14,150 nucleotides of DNA. Origin: JAURDE01 sp965365285 (GTDB taxonomy: Bacteria > Bdellovibrionota > Bacteriovoracia > Bacteriovoracales > Bacteriovoracaceae). Below, one piece after another: positions 7,374 to 13,575 of this stretch. Below the pieces are notes generated by a model, which saw only the letters and a list, made by a program, of their open reading frames with translations, ran no database searches and had not been told where the DNA came from. Position 1 is the first letter of the stretch. Each line of letters begins with the position of its first letter. Made by a program: the position numbers and the translations under genes. Location: the NCBI GenBank assembly GCA_965365285.1, contig CBDUBC010000080.1:1-14150 (forward strand), read 5' to 3'.

Positions 7374-8374
7374 AAAAATTTAAATATTTTATTTTTGACT
7401 CTCTTTTATGGTTTTATACTGTTTTGTCTATTTATAAAGTAATTTACCAAAAACTTATTCTTGGAGTCCGATACCTTGAGTATGGCAATCAGGACTTCTT
7501 GATCTCATTAGGAGCGGGAATTATACTTGCTCTTTTTTTTAGTAACTTAAGGAACTACTCCATTTTAAATGGCTTCTCAAAAAAGCAGGACACTTCTCTT
7601 TTAAAAAGACCTTATTTTATTCTATTCCTCTTCATTCTTTTTATTACTTTTATTAATGGAGTTCACTTTTCTCAATTATCTTTAAAAGAATTCTTTTCTC
7701 AAACAGGGATAGAGGGTGCTCAAAGAATTTTTTTAGCTCTTCTTCAACCAAATTTTTCTATTCTTGGTGAATCTTTAAGTGCTGCCGTGGAAACTATTTT
7801 TATGGCCTTTATGGCAACGACTCTAGCGATTCCATTTTCCTTTCTTTTAAGCTTTGTTGCTGCCAAGAATCTAACTCGCGGATCCTTTTTTTTTAAATCA
7901 GTTTATTCTATTGCGCGGTTCTTTTTAAATGCTACTCGAAGTATCGAGCCCTTAGTGTGGGCAATTATCTTCTCCGTTTGGGTTGGTATCGGACCATTTT
8001 CAGGTATGCTGGCTCTTTGCCTTCACTCCATTGCATCTTTATCAAAGCTTTACTCTGAACAAATTGAAAATATTGATGAAGGCCCTCTTGATGCGATTCG
8101 ATCTACTGGTGCTCATCCTATTCAAGTGGTGTGGTTTGGTGTGGTGCCCCAAATCTTACTACCTTTTTTAAGCTTTACTATTTACCGCTGGGACATCAAC
8201 GTTCGTATGGCCACTGTCATTGGCCTTGTAGGAGGTGGCGGTATTGGAACAATGCTCATGCAATACCAAGGAACGGCGCGATGGAACGAGGTAGGAATGC
8301 TGATCATCATCATCGCACTTATAGTCTGGGCAATGGACGCAACTAGTTCAAAAATTCGAGAAAAGATCAAATAA
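7370..8374 (+). CDS. phnE: PhnE-type ABC transporter permease
   Basis: The membrane subunit, 334 residues. The C-terminal ~250 residues form a BPD permease domain with the EAA-loop in DAIRSTGAHPIQVVWFGVVP, the site that contacts the PhnC ATPase, and a final VGGGGIGTMLMQYQGT / WNEVG segment typical of PhnE. Before it lies an N-terminal extension with about three further hydrophobic segments (about residues 5-30, 42-60 and 82-100), so the protein is longer than the ~260-280 residues common for PhnE. It overlaps phnC by 4 bp. No C-P lyase, phosphonatase or phosphite dehydrogenase gene follows in the window, so the importer stands alone here. Confidence 0.9.
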   Translation: MKKFKYFIFDSLLWFYTVLSIYKVIYQKLILGVRYLEYGNQDFLISLGAGIILALFFSNLRNYSILNGFSKKQDTSLLKRPYFILFLFILFITFINGVHFSQLSLKEFFSQTGIEGAQRIFLALLQPNFSILGESLSAAVETIFMAFMATTLAIPFSFLLSFVAAKNLTRGSFFFKSVYSIARFFLNATRSIEPLVWAIIFSVWVGIGPFSGMLALCLHSIASLSKLYSEQIENIDEGPLDAIRSTGAHPIQVVWFGVVPQILLPFLSFTIYRWDINVRMATVIGLVGGGGIGTMLMQYQGTARWNEVGMLIIIIALIVWAMDATSSKIREKIK

Positions 8375-8406
8375 CCAACTTTGACATATTGCTCATCCTT
8401 TTTTCT

Positions 8407-8436
8407 TTGATTCTTTTTCTCTTTTTCCTATAGAAT
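8407..8436 (+). promoter_or_regulatory. Candidate sigma70-type promoter of the histone gene
   Basis: TTGATT (8407-8412), an 18-nt spacer and TAGAAT (8431-8436) precede the histone start by a suitable distance; transcription would begin near 8443 and give a leader of about 27 nt. The spacer is nearly all T and C. A perfect TTGACA lies further upstream at 8381-8386, but it has only a poor -10 (TTTGAT, 19-nt spacing). GGAG at 8460-8463 is the ribosome binding site. Confidence 0.45.
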
Positions 8437-8469
8437 GTCTCCATAGAAACTACTTTTACGGAGAACAGT

Positions 8470-8658
8470 ATGAATGAGACCGAAAGAGAAATGTTATTAG
8501 TGAGTTCAAAAACTAAAGATGCTATTAAGGCGGCAGGGCTAAATGTAGCCTCTGATGCTCTAGACGCTTTAAATGAAAAAGTTCACACTCTAGTTAAAGC
8601 GGCTCAAGAAAGAGCTATGAATAACGGGAGAAAAACTGTTAGAGCTACAGATTTCTAG
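8470..8658 (+). CDS. Bacterial histone-fold protein (Bd0055-like)
   Basis: A 62-residue protein with the size and pattern of a single histone fold. SSKTKDAIKAAG fits alpha-1 and loop 1, ASDALDALNEKVHTLVKAAQERAMNNG fits the long alpha-2, and the terminal RKTVRATDF matches loop 2 plus the short alpha-3, with the Arg and Asp of the RxTxxxxD clamp that archaeal and eukaryotic histones share. Established knowledge: Bdellovibrio bacteriovorus has a histone of this size (Bd0055) that is an abundant chromatin component and binds DNA in an unconventional way as a dimer. I infer the same class here: a dimeric nucleoid protein. There are no N- or C-terminal tails. The GGAG box 6 nt before the ATG supports the start. 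A DUF1499 lipoprotein gene follows 12 nt downstream and may be co-transcribed. Confidence 0.88.
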   Translation: MNETEREMLLVSSKTKDAIKAAGLNVASDALDALNEKVHTLVKAAQERAMNNGRKTVRATDF

Positions 8659-8670
8659 GATTCTTTTAAG

Positions 8671-9126
8671 ATGTTAAAGCTTTCCCAAACTCTTCTTATT
8701 TTGGTTCTTTTTGGTTCTTGTCAGGGCGTCCCCCCTAAGCACTTAGGATCCAAAGGAGAAGGTGGGAGGGCTTTTTCTCCATGTCCAAGCTCCCCCAACT
8801 GTGTTTCCTCCACTGAAAATCCGGTTGGTGATCATTATATCGATCCCATTGAATACGCAGAGACTAATGAAGCTGCTTATCAAAAAATGGTCAAAGTTAT
8901 TCAAAAACAAGATAATTGTACGATTAAAAAACAAGAGGCGAATTATATATGGGCAGAATGTACTTCCTCTTTGTTTAAATTCGTCGACGATTTAGAAGTT
9001 TACTTTGAATTAGATAACAAGATTCATCTCAAAAGTGCTTCCCGTAAAGGCTATTCTGATTTTGGTGTGAATAGAAAGAGATTAGGTGAAATCACTTTTA
9101 ATTTTCATCAAGCTGGAAATAAATAG
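8671..9126 (+). CDS. DUF1499 family lipoprotein
   Basis: A 151-residue predicted lipoprotein of a conserved family of unknown function. The signal peptide ends at FGSC, giving lipidated Cys17. The mature part carries the whole DUF1499 pattern: CPSSPNCVSS, then HYIDPIEY, a central IWAECTSSLFKFVDDLEVYF and the C-terminal SASRKGYSDFGVNRKR. These conserved blocks suggest a structured domain, but no catalytic role has been fixed for the family as far as I know. It sits close behind the histone gene, with a short GGA before the ATG (taggattcttttaag), and ends 1 nt from the convergent hybrid kinase gene. A functional link with the histone is not implied by the family. Confidence 0.88.
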   Translation: MLKLSQTLLILVLFGSCQGVPPKHLGSKGEGGRAFSPCPSSPNCVSSTENPVGDHYIDPIEYAETNEAAYQKMVKVIQKQDNCTIKKQEANYIWAECTSSLFKFVDDLEVYFELDNKIHLKSASRKGYSDFGVNRKRLGEITFNFHQAGNK

Positions 9127-9127
9127 A

Positions 9128-10294
9128 TTACTCACCTTTTTTTAGACTAACTACAAAAGTCGTCTTAGGACAGCTTTTATCGTGTTTTATTGTACCGCCA
9201 AAGGATTCCACGGTCTCGAGAGACTTGGTTAATCCCATCCCACTTGTTCCCGCTTTTTTGGTTGTGAAAAAGGCATCAAAAATCTTATCTTCTATATCAG
9301 AGGGAATACCCTCCCCACTATCTATGACTAGAATATCGATAAACTCTCCATTATCTCGTACTTTAACTTCAATAAAAGAATCTTCCTGTTTTTCATCAAT
9401 GGCCTCTTTGGAGTTTTTAAAGAGGTTATAGAAAATTTGAATAAGCATACTCTGCTTACCTATAACTTTTAGAGCTGGTTCTATATCATTATCACCTTTT
9501 ATTTTAATTCCAGCAGCAGTGATCGTCGTTCGACACACATTAAAGGTCAATTTAATAATATCCTGTAAACTAAAGGCTTGAAGCTCGCTATTTCTTTCAT
9601 CTCGAGCAATGGCCCTCAGACCAGAGACAACAGATTCAGCTCTCACCATAGCTTCATAGACAGTATCAAGATCATTAATAAGTTTATTCTTTTTTTCCTC
9701 ATCAGGAATTTCGATTTTCTTAGCAAGCATTTGAAGAATTTGCGCTCGTCCCATTGCAATAGTTAAAGGATTATTAATTTCATGAGCAACGGAGCCTGCC
9801 ATATCAATCAAAGTTCCCATACTAGCAGATTTGAGACTCTCCTTCCTTTTTTCTTCAACTTCGTCATTAAATCTTTTGATCGTGACATGAGTATCAATTC
9901 TTGCCCAAGCAATTTGGAAATCGATTGGCTTGGTAATAAAATCATTGGCACCAATTTGAAGCGCCTCCACAAGATCTTGGTTTTCTACCTTTGCAGTTAC
10001 CATAATAACTGGAAGCTTCATGGCAGAGTACCGCTCTCTGATCCATTTTAGAATATCTAGACCAGATACTTCTGGCATGATCACATCTAAAAGAATGAGA
10101 TCAAATTCATTTTCTTTGATAGTATCTATGGCCATAGTCGATTCAGTCAAACATACTGTTTCGGCACCTAATTTCTTTAGGCGAATATCTACGACTTTCA
10201 CATTAACGGGATTATCATCAACGATTAAAATCCTATAAGGCTTATGGTCAGATGTTTTAAATCTAATAAGTTGTTCTTCAGTCTTTTCAGACAT
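9128..10294 (-). CDS. Receiver-HisKA-HATPase hybrid histidine kinase, cytoplasmic
   Basis: A complete soluble signalling kinase, 388 residues, with the receiver at the N-terminus. Receiver (about 20-140): D26/D27, phospho-acceptor D70 in LILLDVIMPE, T100, K122. DHp: AHEINNPLTIAMGRAQIL with phospho-acceptor His171. ATPase: N-box FYNLFKNSKEAI, G1 DSGEGI, F-box FDAFFTTK, G2 GTSGMGLT. There is no membrane segment or sensor domain, so the input is likely phosphorylation of its own receiver by another protein, with the kinase as output. Its receiver is very close to that of the gene at 2211. The only other ATPase-less His-helix proteins in the window could be its partners (inference). AGAGGA 7 nt before the ATG is a clear ribosome binding site. 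It is convergent with the DUF1499 gene with a 1-nt gap. Confidence 0.92.
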   Translation of the reverse strand: MSEKTEEQLIRFKTSDHKPYRILIVDDNPVNVKVVDIRLKKLGAETVCLTESTMAIDTIKENEFDLILLDVIMPEVSGLDILKWIRERYSAMKLPVIMVTAKVENQDLVEALQIGANDFITKPIDFQIAWARIDTHVTIKRFNDEVEEKRKESLKSASMGTLIDMAGSVAHEINNPLTIAMGRAQILQMLAKKIEIPDEEKKNKLINDLDTVYEAMVRAESVVSGLRAIARDERNSELQAFSLQDIIKLTFNVCRTTITAAGIKIKGDNDIEPALKVIGKQSMLIQIFYNLFKNSKEAIDEKQEDSFIEVKVRDNGEFIDILVIDSGEGIPSDIEDKIFDAFFTTKKAGTSGMGLTKSLETVESFGGTIKHDKSCPKTTFVVSLKKGE

Positions 10295-10315
10295 AGCGTT
10301 TCCTCTATCTCAAAT

Positions 10316-10331
10316 AGTATCGGTAGATACT
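10316..10331. repeat. 6-bp inverted repeat with 4-nt loop upstream of the hybrid kinase
   Basis: AGTATC-GGTA-GATACT lies 22-37 nt upstream of the kinase ATG, between it and the carbonic-anhydrase-family gene. Being within the likely promoter zone, it may be an operator; on the minus transcript it could also be a weak hairpin after the upstream gene, but the stem is short and no U-run follows, so a terminator is unlikely. Confidence 0.3.
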
Positions 10332-10360
10332 TGAATTATTTTAATGATTTAACTTAGAGT

Positions 10361-10906
10361 TTATTTGTTTATAGGAATGAGTCCGTCTGACTTTTGAAAA
10401 TTATTTTTATTGAGAAGATAGTTTTTGAAATGCTGTCCATAGGTCTCTTTTTCTTCATCCGTAAGCTCACGGATAACTTTGGCAGGATTTCCCATAATGA
10501 GAGAGCCACTCGGGTACTTTTTCCCGGGAGGCAGTAAAGATCCTGCTGCAACTAGACTATTTTCACCAACTTCAACTCCATCCATTAGGATTGCTCCCAT
10601 ACCAATAAGGCTATTATTTCTAACCTTACAACCATGAAGAATCGTTCTATGTCCAACAGTGACTTCATCCCCAATATAAACAGAATCTGATTCCGTAACA
10701 TGCAAAACGGAGAGGTCCTGTATATTTGTTCGAGATCCTATATGAATTTTATTGATATCGCCTCTAAGAATGCTACCAAACCAAACGGATGAGTCTTCAC
10801 CAAGATAGACATCACCAAGCACAGTACACCCAGGGGAAATATAGCAACCATTTCCTAGAGTTGGAGTTTTTCCTAAATGGGAAAATACGCTTATAGCGGT
10901 TTCCAT
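10361..10906 (-). CDS. Gamma-carbonic-anhydrase-like left-handed beta-helix protein
   Basis: A 181-residue hexapeptide-repeat protein of the gamma-CA/YrdA/PaaY group. The repeats run from about residue 18 to 125. SSVWFGSILRGD, IGSRTNIQDLSVLHV and VTVGHRTILHGC are the family hallmarks, and His69, His86 and His91 form the three-His metal site. The terminal MGNPAKVIRELTDEE and a helix complete the fold. Whether it hydrates CO2 is unknown; many members of this subgroup lack proven activity. The start ATG lies inside the end of the cytochrome c gene, so the two coding regions overlap by 16 bp and are probably translationally coupled. The link with a c-type cytochrome is not an obvious pathway and may only reflect genome packing. 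Confidence 0.9.
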   Translation of the reverse strand: METAISVFSHLGKTPTLGNGCYISPGCTVLGDVYLGEDSSVWFGSILRGDINKIHIGSRTNIQDLSVLHVTESDSVYIGDEVTVGHRTILHGCKVRNNSLIGMGAILMDGVEVGENSLVAAGSLLPPGKKYPSGSLIMGNPAKVIRELTDEEKETYGQHFKNYLLNKNNFQKSDGLIPINK

Positions 10907-11370
10907 GGAAGTTTAGAGATATAGGCAGCAAGATCTTTTACATCTTGAGGGGAAAGATTTTTAATATAGGGTTCCATAACCTTATTTACACGAACACCTT
11001 TTTGCATATTAACAATTTGAAGAGCTATGTACCAATCATATTGCCCACCAATTTTTGGGGAGTTTTGAGATTTCTTACCGGCACCAAGCTTACCATGACA
11101 AACAATACACTTTGAATAAAGTTTAGAGCCTCTTTGCAGTTCTGGAGTATCAAGAGCTAGTTTAAACTCAGGTGCCTTTTTCTTAACTACCTTTTTGGGC
11201 TTCTTAGCTTCTTCCATTTCGGCAAGAGTGTTTAAATGATTTTTGAAGTTAGCTTTTGCTTGGGAATATTCAAATTTTTCATTGCTTACAGGGATAGATT
11301 TATAGGAATTGAGACCTTTGAGTGCGACAAAAAAGGCCACAACAAGAATAAAAACGACTAGCTTGTTCAT
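10891..11370 (-). CDS. Membrane-anchored mono-heme class I cytochrome c
   Basis: An electron-transfer protein of 159 residues facing the periplasm. Residues about 3-20 are an N-terminal membrane anchor or uncleaved signal. A Lys/Pro-rich linker follows (AKKPKKVVKKKAPEF). The heme domain covers about 75-157: CIVCH (Cys88, Cys91, His92) binds heme and Met132 in VNKVMEPYIK is the likely sixth ligand; SPKIGGQYDWYIALQI and the terminal LAAYISKLP fit the cytochrome c553/c4-like fold. Only one heme site is present. TATAGT on the minus strand (11394-11399) is a plausible -10; the ribosome binding site (AGAG) is weak. The last codons overlap the start of the carbonic-anhydrase-like gene. Likely partners are a terminal oxidase or other redox enzyme elsewhere. 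Confidence 0.88.
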   Translation of the reverse strand: MNKLVVFILVVAFFVALKGLNSYKSIPVSNEKFEYSQAKANFKNHLNTLAEMEEAKKPKKVVKKKAPEFKLALDTPELQRGSKLYSKCIVCHGKLGAGKKSQNSPKIGGQYDWYIALQIVNMQKGVRVNKVMEPYIKNLSPQDVKDLAAYISKLPWKPL

Positions 11371-11430
11371 GAATTCTCTACTTTTACCAGATTACTATAA
11401 TTTAGTACCAATTTAACCTTACAGGACCAA

Positions 11431-11973
11431 TTATTCAATACGATTTAGCTCCGAAAAGAGCTGTTCAGTCGTGTTCAAAACTTGAAGAATCTCTTTATGC
11501 TCTTTGCGCAAAAACCCTTCCCTAAACATTGTTTCGACATGCTGAATTATTCCATCGTAGAAGCCGTTCCAGTTCATTAAAAATACAGGCTTTTTATGGA
11601 TGCCTAACTGATTCCAAGTAAGTATCTCAAAAAGTTCATCTAGTGTTCCAAGTCCACCTGGTAATGCCAAAAATCCGTCAGCAAGATCGTACATTTTTTG
11701 TTTTCTTTGATGCATATCATCGACAATGCTTAACTCTTCCAAGGAAATATGGGCTATTTCTTTTTCTAATATATTCCGAGGTATCACCCCCCATACTTTG
11801 CCCTCACTCTCTATACAAGCATCGGCTAAGCTTCCCATAAGACCAATAGAGGCTCCTCCATAGACAAGCCCCCAATGATTTTCCGCGAGATCTCTACCAA
11901 GTCTCTTTGTAACATCGACCCACTTGGGATCATCTCCCGTAGAAGAACCGCAAAACACACATAATTTTTTCAT
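11431..11973 (-). CDS. LOG family protein (nucleotide 5'-monophosphate phosphoribohydrolase)
   Basis: A 180-residue Rossmann-like enzyme of the LOG/TIGR00730 family, which cleaves the base from (cytokinin) riboside 5'-monophosphates or AMP-like nucleotides. Motifs: VFCGSS at the start, GLVYGGASIGLMG (36-47), the MHQRKQKM segment, and PGGLGTLDE (105-113), the catalytic signature with its Glu. The length is normal. Family members were formerly annotated as lysine decarboxylases, which is wrong. Its ATG overlaps the tlyA stop by 4 bp (11970-11973), so it is the third gene of an operon with tlyA and the exported protein upstream. The physiological substrate in this organism is unknown. Confidence 0.93.
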   Translation of the reverse strand: MKKLCVFCGSSTGDDPKWVDVTKRLGRDLAENHWGLVYGGASIGLMGSLADACIESEGKVWGVIPRNILEKEIAHISLEELSIVDDMHQRKQKMYDLADGFLALPGGLGTLDELFEILTWNQLGIHKKPVFLMNWNGFYDGIIQHVETMFREGFLRKEHKEILQVLNTTEQLFSELNRIE

Positions 11974-12737
11974 AAATTCCCCTCAACTTGGTCCCAAGAA
12001 ACTGAGTTTTTTTCTTCGTGAGTAACAGTAATAAAAAACTCTTGGTTTCCTTTCTTTCCCTTTACTTCACATTTGTGAATCCCCATGACTTTAAAATCTA
12101 GCGACAATACAAAATCAAAAATAGAGCGACACACTTCCTTTTGAGTCTCCACATCCTTAACAACTCCCTGCTTATTTTTCTCTTTTTTCGAACTTTCAAA
12201 CTGAGGCTTAATTAAAACAACCGCCTTTCCTTTGGGGTGAAGATGAACAAGTATGTTCTTCAGTACTTTCGTAAGTGATATAAAAGAGAGATCAACAAGA
12301 ATAATCTCGAGTTTATCTTCAAGTTCGAAGGGAAATTTAACATTAACCCCTTCTTTATTCTCAACTCTTTGATTCTCTCGAAGCTCTTTTGCCAATTGAT
12401 TTGTCCCCACATCAATGGCATAGACTTTGGAAGCTCCACGATCAAGTGCAATCTGAGTAAAGCCGCCCGTAGAAGCTCCGATATCTCCAACAATTTTTTG
12501 ATTGAAATCAATATCAACCTTGGTAAGAATCGAGAGAAGTTTATCAGCTCCTCTCCCTACATAAACTTTCTCTTTTAAAATTTGGATTTGATCCTCAACG
12601 GAAACGGCCAGACTAGACTTTTTTACAAGTTCACCATTTACCTTTACTTCGCCTGCCTTAATGAGGTTTTGAGCAGCTGATCGTGTTTTACACAGTCCCA
12701 TTTCAACAAGATAAATATCTAATCGTTTTTCTTTCAC
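11970..12737 (-). CDS. tlyA: TlyA-family S4/FtsJ-type rRNA 2'-O-methyltransferase
   Basis: A 255-residue two-domain protein. Residues 1-60 are an S4 RNA-binding domain (RLDIYLVEMGLCKTRSAAQ, AGEVKVNG). Residues about 62-245 are an FtsJ-like SAM methyltransferase: GRGADKL, the SAM loop DIGASTGGFTQ (85-95), DVGTNQL, DLSFISL and LIKPQFE. In studied bacteria TlyA methylates ribose positions in 16S and/or 23S rRNA and affects capreomycin sensitivity; the hemolysin name in older annotations is misleading. The N-terminal domain is full length, as in the type that acts on both subunits, but I cannot tell the target. It is the middle gene of an operon, with 4-bp overlaps on both sides. Confidence 0.92.
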   Translation of the reverse strand: MKEKRLDIYLVEMGLCKTRSAAQNLIKAGEVKVNGELVKKSSLAVSVEDQIQILKEKVYVGRGADKLLSILTKVDIDFNQKIVGDIGASTGGFTQIALDRGASKVYAIDVGTNQLAKELRENQRVENKEGVNVKFPFELEDKLEIILVDLSFISLTKVLKNILVHLHPKGKAVVLIKPQFESSKKEKNKQGVVKDVETQKEVCRSIFDFVLSLDFKVMGIHKCEVKGKKGNQEFFITVTHEEKNSVSWDQVEGNL

Positions 12738-13144
12738 CGGATATTTGGAGTAATGCTTAGTTCGATGATTTGGTCTGAGGAATGACTCACTTTATATTTA
12801 ACCTTCTTACCAAGCTCTACATAAAAAGTTTTTTCTTTAAATAGCTGATATTGATTTTTATTTTTTTTAAAAAGCGCTCCCTCAATAAGGACTGATTCAC
12901 TCGGTCCGGTCTGATCCTTTTTATCAGTGAATGAAGCCTTTAGGGAAACGATCCACTCTTTTCCTAAAAGAATTTCTTTTTCTTGTGCTTGAGAGAAGCT
13001 CTCTACAGTGTGAACTTCATTCACCAAAATAAGTCCCTTTTCCATACCTTTTCTGTGGATGATTTCAATATTGAGACTCAGATTTGCCCAAAGTATTTGA
13101 GGAAACAAAAGTAGAATCATAAAAAAAGGACAAAATTTCTTCAT
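12734..13144 (-). CDS. Exported protein of unknown function, first gene of the tlyA operon
   Basis: I do not recognise this 136-residue protein. The N-terminus (MKKFCPFFMILLLFPQILWA) is a Sec signal peptide with a likely cut after WA. The rest is soluble and looks beta-rich: alternating hydrophobic strands such as LSLNIEIIH, GLILVNEVHTV, EWIVSLKASF, ESVLIEGALF, TFYVELGKKVKYKV and IIELSITPNI. No Cys pair, metal site or known motif is visible in the mature part. It overlaps tlyA by 4 bp, so it is co-translated with a cytoplasmic rRNA enzyme. The promoter places the expected transcription start at or 1 nt before the ATG, and only a GGA directly touching the ATG is present, so translation may be leaderless. 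Confidence 0.8.
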   Translation of the reverse strand: MKKFCPFFMILLLFPQILWANLSLNIEIIHRKGMEKGLILVNEVHTVESFSQAQEKEILLGKEWIVSLKASFTDKKDQTGPSESVLIEGALFKKNKNQYQLFKEKTFYVELGKKVKYKVSHSSDQIIELSITPNIR

Positions 13145-13156
13145 TCCGTTTATAAT
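13127..13156 (+). promoter_or_regulatory. Candidate promoter of the VanZ-like gene, overlapping the opposite promoter
   Basis: TATAAT at 13151-13156 is a perfect -10 placed 32 nt before the VanZ start; the -35 region (AGGACA at 13127-13132, 18-nt spacing) is weak. The hexamer overlaps the -10 of the opposing tlyA-operon promoter almost completely, so the two promoters should compete for polymerase. Confidence 0.4.
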
Positions 13157-13180
13157 AAGCTTTTAAATATATATTTTCAA
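13142..13180 (-). promoter_or_regulatory. Strong sigma70-like promoter of the tlyA operon, abutting the start codon
   Basis: On the minus strand TTGAAA (13175-13180), a 17-nt spacer and TATTAT (13152-13157) make a near-consensus promoter. Only 7 nt (13145-13151) separate the -10 from the ATG at 13142-13144, so transcription should begin at about the A of the start codon, giving a leaderless or nearly leaderless mRNA. Confidence 0.6.
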
Positions 13181-13188
13181 AGGACATT

Positions 13189-13575
13189 ATGAGGAAATAT
13201 CACCATCTAAAGCTTTGGAAATTGATTGGACTTTTCTATCTCCTCCTTGTTTCCTACTTTTCCTTAAGGATGCCAAGCTCTAACTATGGAGAAGGAGTTC
13301 TTCCAGACAAAATCCTTCATACTCTAACCTATCTTTTTGCGGGAATTTGGTTTGGTTTACTTATAGATCGAAAGTACCTTACTCTTGTATTCATCTCTCT
13401 CTGTGCTTTCGGATACTCCATGGAACTTATTCAAGAGAGCACGGGTTATCGCTATTATGAGATTGAGGATCAATGGGCTAATATGGCAGGGGCCTTCTTA
13501 GGTTGTTTACTTACCTTGGTTCCCAGTTTAAACCTCATTAAGTATCTAGAAAAAACTCTATTTAAGGTGAAGTAA
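13189..13575 (+). CDS. VanZ-like integral membrane protein
   Basis: A 128-residue protein with about four membrane segments: LIGLFYLLLVSYFSL, ILHTLTYLFAGIWFGLLI, LTLVFISLCAFGYSM and MAGAFLGCLLTLVPSL. The family marks are DKILHTLTYLFAG (the DKxxHxxxY motif), SMELIQESTGYR and the D-Q-W-A-N-M-A-G stretch, corresponding to E-xxQ...R..D..AN..G of VanZ-like proteins. VanZ itself gives low-level teicoplanin resistance; the role of stand-alone relatives is not established and no vancomycin-type genes are nearby. AGGA 4 nt before the ATG supports the start. Its 3' end overlaps the convergent dapF gene by 14 bp. Confidence 0.87.
   Translation: MRKYHHLKLWKLIGLFYLLLVSYFSLRMPSSNYGEGVLPDKILHTLTYLFAGIWFGLLIDRKYLTLVFISLCAFGYSMELIQESTGYRYYEIEDQWANMAGAFLGCLLTLVPSLNLIKYLEKTLFKVK

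Noticed and set aside
8131..8346. Open frame inside phnE encoding a His/Arg-rich peptide
   Set aside because: It is a shadow of the phnE frame with no ribosome binding site and implausible composition.
8367..8398. Rho-independent terminator after phnE (TCAAA/TTTGA followed by T-run)
   Set aside because: The stem is only 5 A/T-rich pairs and the T-run begins more than 10 nt after it.
8381..8411. TTGACA as the histone -35 box
   Set aside because: The hexamer is perfect, but the best -10 (TTTGAT) matches 4 of 6 at 19-nt spacing; the downstream TTGATT/TAGAAT pair fits better. It may still act as a second promoter.
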